From the NCBI RefSeq assembly GCF_014297275.1, contig NZ_JACOQK010000001.1, forward strand, positions 1,674,001-1,738,000: DNA of 64,000 nt, read 5' to 3'. Origin of the DNA: Clostridium facile (GTDB taxonomy: Bacteria; Bacillota; Clostridia; Oscillospirales; Ruminococcaceae). The notes beneath the pieces were generated by a model. That model did no database searches, was not told the origin of the DNA, and saw nothing but the letters and a program-made list of their open reading frames with translations. Position numbers and translations under genes: made by a program. Shown piece after piece: positions 61,457 through 64,000 of this stretch (positions within the stretch are counted from its first letter, which is position 1; each line of letters opens with the position of its first letter).

Positions 61457-62641
61457 TTAAATTGTTTCCGCTACTGCTTTTATCAATTGGTTTTTTTCAT
61501 CAAATGTATAAGTATACCGTATATTGTTTTTAGTAAGAATCAAACTGTCCCCTTCTAATGTAGCATAATCCCGTGTTGCGTTCATGACGGTCTGTTTATT
61601 ATTATTTCCATCTAAGCCATTAAACAGGAACATATCTTTGTTCTCTAATTTGGTAAAGTCTACCTCAATACGGCTAATTAATTTATCCGCATTTGTTTTT
61701 ACGGTAAGCCCATAAGAATAGGTGTAACTATGGCCTCCATCTTCATCTTCCATTTCAATACCCTGGGCTCCGATAAACGCTTCAATTGCTGCATTGTAGC
61801 GTCCAAGCCAATCAGTCACTTCAACTTTTTCTACCGTGGTTTCATCGGTAGGCTGCTGTAAATCCTGTCCGTTGGTCTCATCCGTATAAATGGAGGCCAC
61901 TGCTGGCACTCCATTTTCCATTTCATATTCCACTGCTACCTTATCAGCAGGATAATAGTATACTTCAGTGGTGTTTTCATTTCCCAAAAAAGGATTCCCA
62001 TTAATATTGACAAGATCACGATAATTGTGGGTTCCATTAATATGGTAAAGCCGAATCACAGAAGGGTCATTTAAAGCATAAAAATAAATTGTAATTCGCT
62101 GAACCATATTGGATTGGTTCACTTCCGCAATAAATAGACCAAAATCATATTCTGTTACCTGGCCTGTTTCCGCATCCAGTTTTTCACTCATTTTTAATGG
62201 CTGTCCTATTTTATCAGTCAGGTTTGAGATAGGTTTACCATAGTAATCATATACATCCAGCTGCATTTCCGCAACATCGTTTGTGTTGACAGTGGCAGAG
62301 GATTTTTGCCCAGTGATTTCATACCACATGGATTTCAACCAAGTATTTCCTTCTGCATCTGCCATAAATAAATTGACCGCTACCAATAAAATAGCCGCAA
62401 CAAAAATTAAGAAAAAAGGCCATAGTGGAATCCGTTTTTTCTTTTTTGGTTTTTCTTCTTTCCAATTGTTCTCTTGTGTTTGTTGTTCCAAAAGAACATC
62501 CTCTTTTTCCAATTGTTTAGGGTCCGTTTTTATCATTTCTGTTTTATCTTCCCGTTCCGCCAAAACATAGCCACAGCTTGTGCACAATATCGCATCCTCG
62601 GAAAGCTGTTTCCCGCATTTTGGACAAATTTTAGATTCCAT
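61457..62641 (-). CDS. Zinc-ribbon membrane protein of unknown function
   Basis: The 394-residue protein starts with a zinc ribbon (C6, C9, C20, C23: ICPKCGKQL...LCTSCGYVL), then a charged linker with KKKKR, one membrane helix (about 72-90) and a long extracytoplasmic part without recognised domain. The outer part has beta-rich repeats like VYDYYGKPISNL and VEVTDWLGRYNAAIEAF. The ribbon should face the cytoplasm. I chose the ATG at 62641, nine bases behind AAGGAG; an upstream in-frame start at 62692 has no site. Such proteins are frequent in clostridia and function is unknown. Confidence 0.8.
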   Translation of the reverse strand: MESKICPKCGKQLSEDAILCTSCGYVLAEREDKTEMIKTDPKQLEKEDVLLEQQTQENNWKEEKPKKKKRIPLWPFFLIFVAAILLVAVNLFMADAEGNTWLKSMWYEITGQKSSATVNTNDVAEMQLDVYDYYGKPISNLTDKIGQPLKMSEKLDAETGQVTEYDFGLFIAEVNQSNMVQRITIYFYALNDPSVIRLYHINGTHNYRDLVNINGNPFLGNENTTEVYYYPADKVAVEYEMENGVPAVASIYTDETNGQDLQQPTDETTVEKVEVTDWLGRYNAAIEAFIGAQGIEMEDEDGGHSYTYSYGLTVKTNADKLISRIEVDFTKLENKDMFLFNGLDGNNNKQTVMNATRDYATLEGDSLILTKNNIRYTYTFDEKNQLIKAVAETI

Positions 62642-62786
62642 GGTTGTGTTCTCCTTATAATCAATTTTATATTTGAGAAAGTTCCTTCCCAATTATAATA
62701 AAAAATAAGGTTTCGGACAAGGTTTCTGGAAAAAAACTATTTTTTCCTCAAAATATACTTAGGTTCTTTATTACTATTCCACAAAG

Positions 62787-63731
62787 TTATGCGATAAGGG
62801 ATAAGCTTTTTAAAAGAAACAGCCATCCTGTAATCGTAATCGCGGATAATAGTGTAGTAACAACGATAATACTCGCTGACAAAACATCATCATTTCCCAT
62901 ATTTTTTGCCATAATATAAGAACTTGCTGTAGAAGGTGCCCCCAACATAATCAAAAACGCAATTAATTCCTGGTTCCGAAAACCAAGCCAAACCGCTATG
63001 GACAAAAAGACCAGTGGCTGGACAACTAATTTAATAAGGCTTGCCACCAAAGTAGGGCGTATCTTCGCCAACGCTTTTTTTCCTTCAAACGCAGCACCAA
63101 TTGCGATTAGCGCCAAAGGTGTTGCCATATCCGAAAAACTGGATAATGTTTTATTCACCATATCCGGCAGTTGGAATGGTAACAATGCAACAATAACCCC
63201 TAACAAAATCCCAATAATCAAAGGGTTCTTACAGATATTCACCAATGCGGTTTTAATCTGACCCTGTTTTGGCTTGTCCTCATTCGATTCTATGGTTAGC
63301 ACAATCACAGAATAAATATTATACAATGGCACGCATCCAATAATCATTAAAGGAGCCAGTCCAGCATCGCCGTAAATATTGGTCATAAAAGCGACCCCCA
63401 ATACAGCGGCACTCCCACGGAAAGACCCTTGCACAAAACTTCCTACCATTTCTGAGGATAAAAACCTTTTTGCGAAAATCCAAGTAACAAAAAAACAAAT
63501 TGTGGTTGCTACCATACAAAACAATACAAATTGCCAATGGAATACTTCTCGTAAATTCATGGAGGAAATATCCATAAACAGTAAAATAGGCAAGGTTACC
63601 TTAAAATTAAATTTATTTGCTACCGTAACAAACTGTTCTGTTAACATTCCTTTTTGACGGAAAAACCATCCCGCTATGATAACAATAAAAACAGGTATAG
63701 ATGCGTTTAAACTATAAAGTAAATTATCCAA
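62787..63731 (-). CDS. AEC-family transporter (auxin efflux carrier/malate permease type)
   Basis: A membrane protein of 314 residues with ten helices in two inverted groups of five, as the AEC family. It begins MDNLLYSLNASIPVFIVIIAGWFFRQKG, and the second half carries LIAIGAAFEGKK and APSTASSYIMAKNMG, the conserved crossing-loop motifs. Substrates may be organic acids such as malate. I chose the TTG at 63731, six bases behind GAGGGA; the longer frame to 63782 would run into the upstream terminator. Confidence 0.88.
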   Translation of the reverse strand: MDNLLYSLNASIPVFIVIIAGWFFRQKGMLTEQFVTVANKFNFKVTLPILLFMDISSMNLREVFHWQFVLFCMVATTICFFVTWIFAKRFLSSEMVGSFVQGSFRGSAAVLGVAFMTNIYGDAGLAPLMIIGCVPLYNIYSVIVLTIESNEDKPKQGQIKTALVNICKNPLIIGILLGVIVALLPFQLPDMVNKTLSSFSDMATPLALIAIGAAFEGKKALAKIRPTLVASLIKLVVQPLVFLSIAVWLGFRNQELIAFLIMLGAPSTASSYIMAKNMGNDDVLSASIIVVTTLLSAITITGWLFLLKSLSLIA

Positions 63732-63750
63732 AAGACTTCCCTCTCTCAGT

Positions 63751-63790
63751 CGCAAAAAAACCGCTTTCCCTCCATAGGGCAAGCGGTTTT
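63751..63790 (-). terminator. Terminator of the gene at the right edge
   Basis: AAAACCGCTT (63757-63766) pairs with AAGCGGTTTT (63781-63790), with an inner CCC/GGG stem; on the minus strand a run of seven T follows. It lies 11 bases behind the stop of the edge gene. Confidence 0.9.
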
Positions 63791-63800
63791 ACCAGCTTCC

Positions 63801-64000
63801 TCATTTATTTGCCTCCGCTTCCATTGGAGCCCACCATAGTTGACATTTACTACCCACTTCAGGCGCTAAACTGCGCACGACTGTCATTGTCCCCGGAGCG
63901 TGTACAAATGACATAGAACGCATAAAATCTTGCTCTACACCACCAATTTCTAGATAAACATAACTTACATTCTCATTGTGGCAGATTTCAATCATTTCCT
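63801..64000 (-). CDS. C-terminal part of an unrecognised protein, cut by window edge
   Basis: The frame is open to the window edge. The visible 65 residues (ending VGSKCQLWWAPMEAEANK) contain VYLEIGGVEQDFMRSMSFVHAPGTMTVV. An ATG at 63995 lies in frame but with AGGAA too close for a ribosome-binding site, so the gene probably starts outside. I do not recognise it. A terminator follows the stop. Confidence 0.6.
   Translation of the reverse strand, partial: EMIEICHNENVSYVYLEIGGVEQDFMRSMSFVHAPGTMTVVRSLAPEVGSKCQLWWAPMEAEANK

Overview
The window reads as a chromosomal segment of a low-GC, spore-forming, anaerobic Firmicute of the class Clostridia, most likely an Oscillospirales/Ruminococcaceae-type gut bacterium. 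The reasons are three sporulation genes (spoIIR, spoIID, an alpha/beta SASP), a BofC C-terminal-domain protein, DUF4364 and DUF4250 proteins, a nine-gene V/A-type ATPase operon, a FabV-type enoyl reductase, rubredoxin, and three very large sortase-anchored glycan hydrolases. No rRNA, tRNA, IS element, CRISPR array or prophage block is visible.

Layout. 1-5.1 kb (all minus): the N-terminal part of addB cut by the left edge, spoIIR, then an overlapping lrp-aminotransferase-ispE operon. 5.4-7.1 kb (plus): an ACT-domain gene and a UPF0210/PFL gene behind a structured leader. 7.4-16.2 kb (plus): the V-type ATPase operon, in order stalk(H/G)-C-I-K-F-E-A-B-D, with a hairpin between K and F. 16.5-23.8 kb (minus): rubredoxin, the SOS-type uvrB-uvrA operon, the ispD-ispF pair and a glyoxalase-family gene. 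24.1-34.3 kb: a CPA2 antiporter, an unrecognised AT-rich gene, an RlmD-type methyltransferase, a class A penicillin-binding protein, a BofC-domain protein, a CNNM/CBS membrane protein, a DUF4364 protein and fabV.

34.9-44.5 kb: two divergent GH78-like alpha-L-rhamnosidases with signal peptide, long helical FIVAR-like repeats and a sortase-type C-terminus. 45-52 kb: a macrodomain protein, citrate synthase with a downstream membrane protein, spoIID, an orphan ParA with a tiny Lys/Thr-rich partner, a DUF4180 gene broken by an in-frame stop, a GNAT acetyltransferase and a DUF4250 protein. 52.2-59.3 kb: the third and largest GH78-like enzyme and a LacI-type regulator. 59.6-64 kb: SASP, an unrecognised protein, a zinc-ribbon membrane protein with an aldo/keto reductase, an AEC transporter and an edge-truncated gene.

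How it fits together. The three cell-wall-anchored enzymes plus the LacI regulator point to surface degradation of rhamnose-containing glycans. IspE, IspD and IspF cover three steps of the MEP isoprenoid pathway. UvrA/UvrB and AddB belong to DNA repair. Most transcription units end in clear hairpin terminators, and several promoters carry inverted repeats that look like operators: a LexA-type box at uvrB, and related ATGAT...ATCAT palindromes at addB, at rubredoxin and in a gene-poor gap. The ParA/Lys-Thr-rich pair, the AT-rich gene at 25.5-26.3 kb and the shared palindrome are the least explained features.
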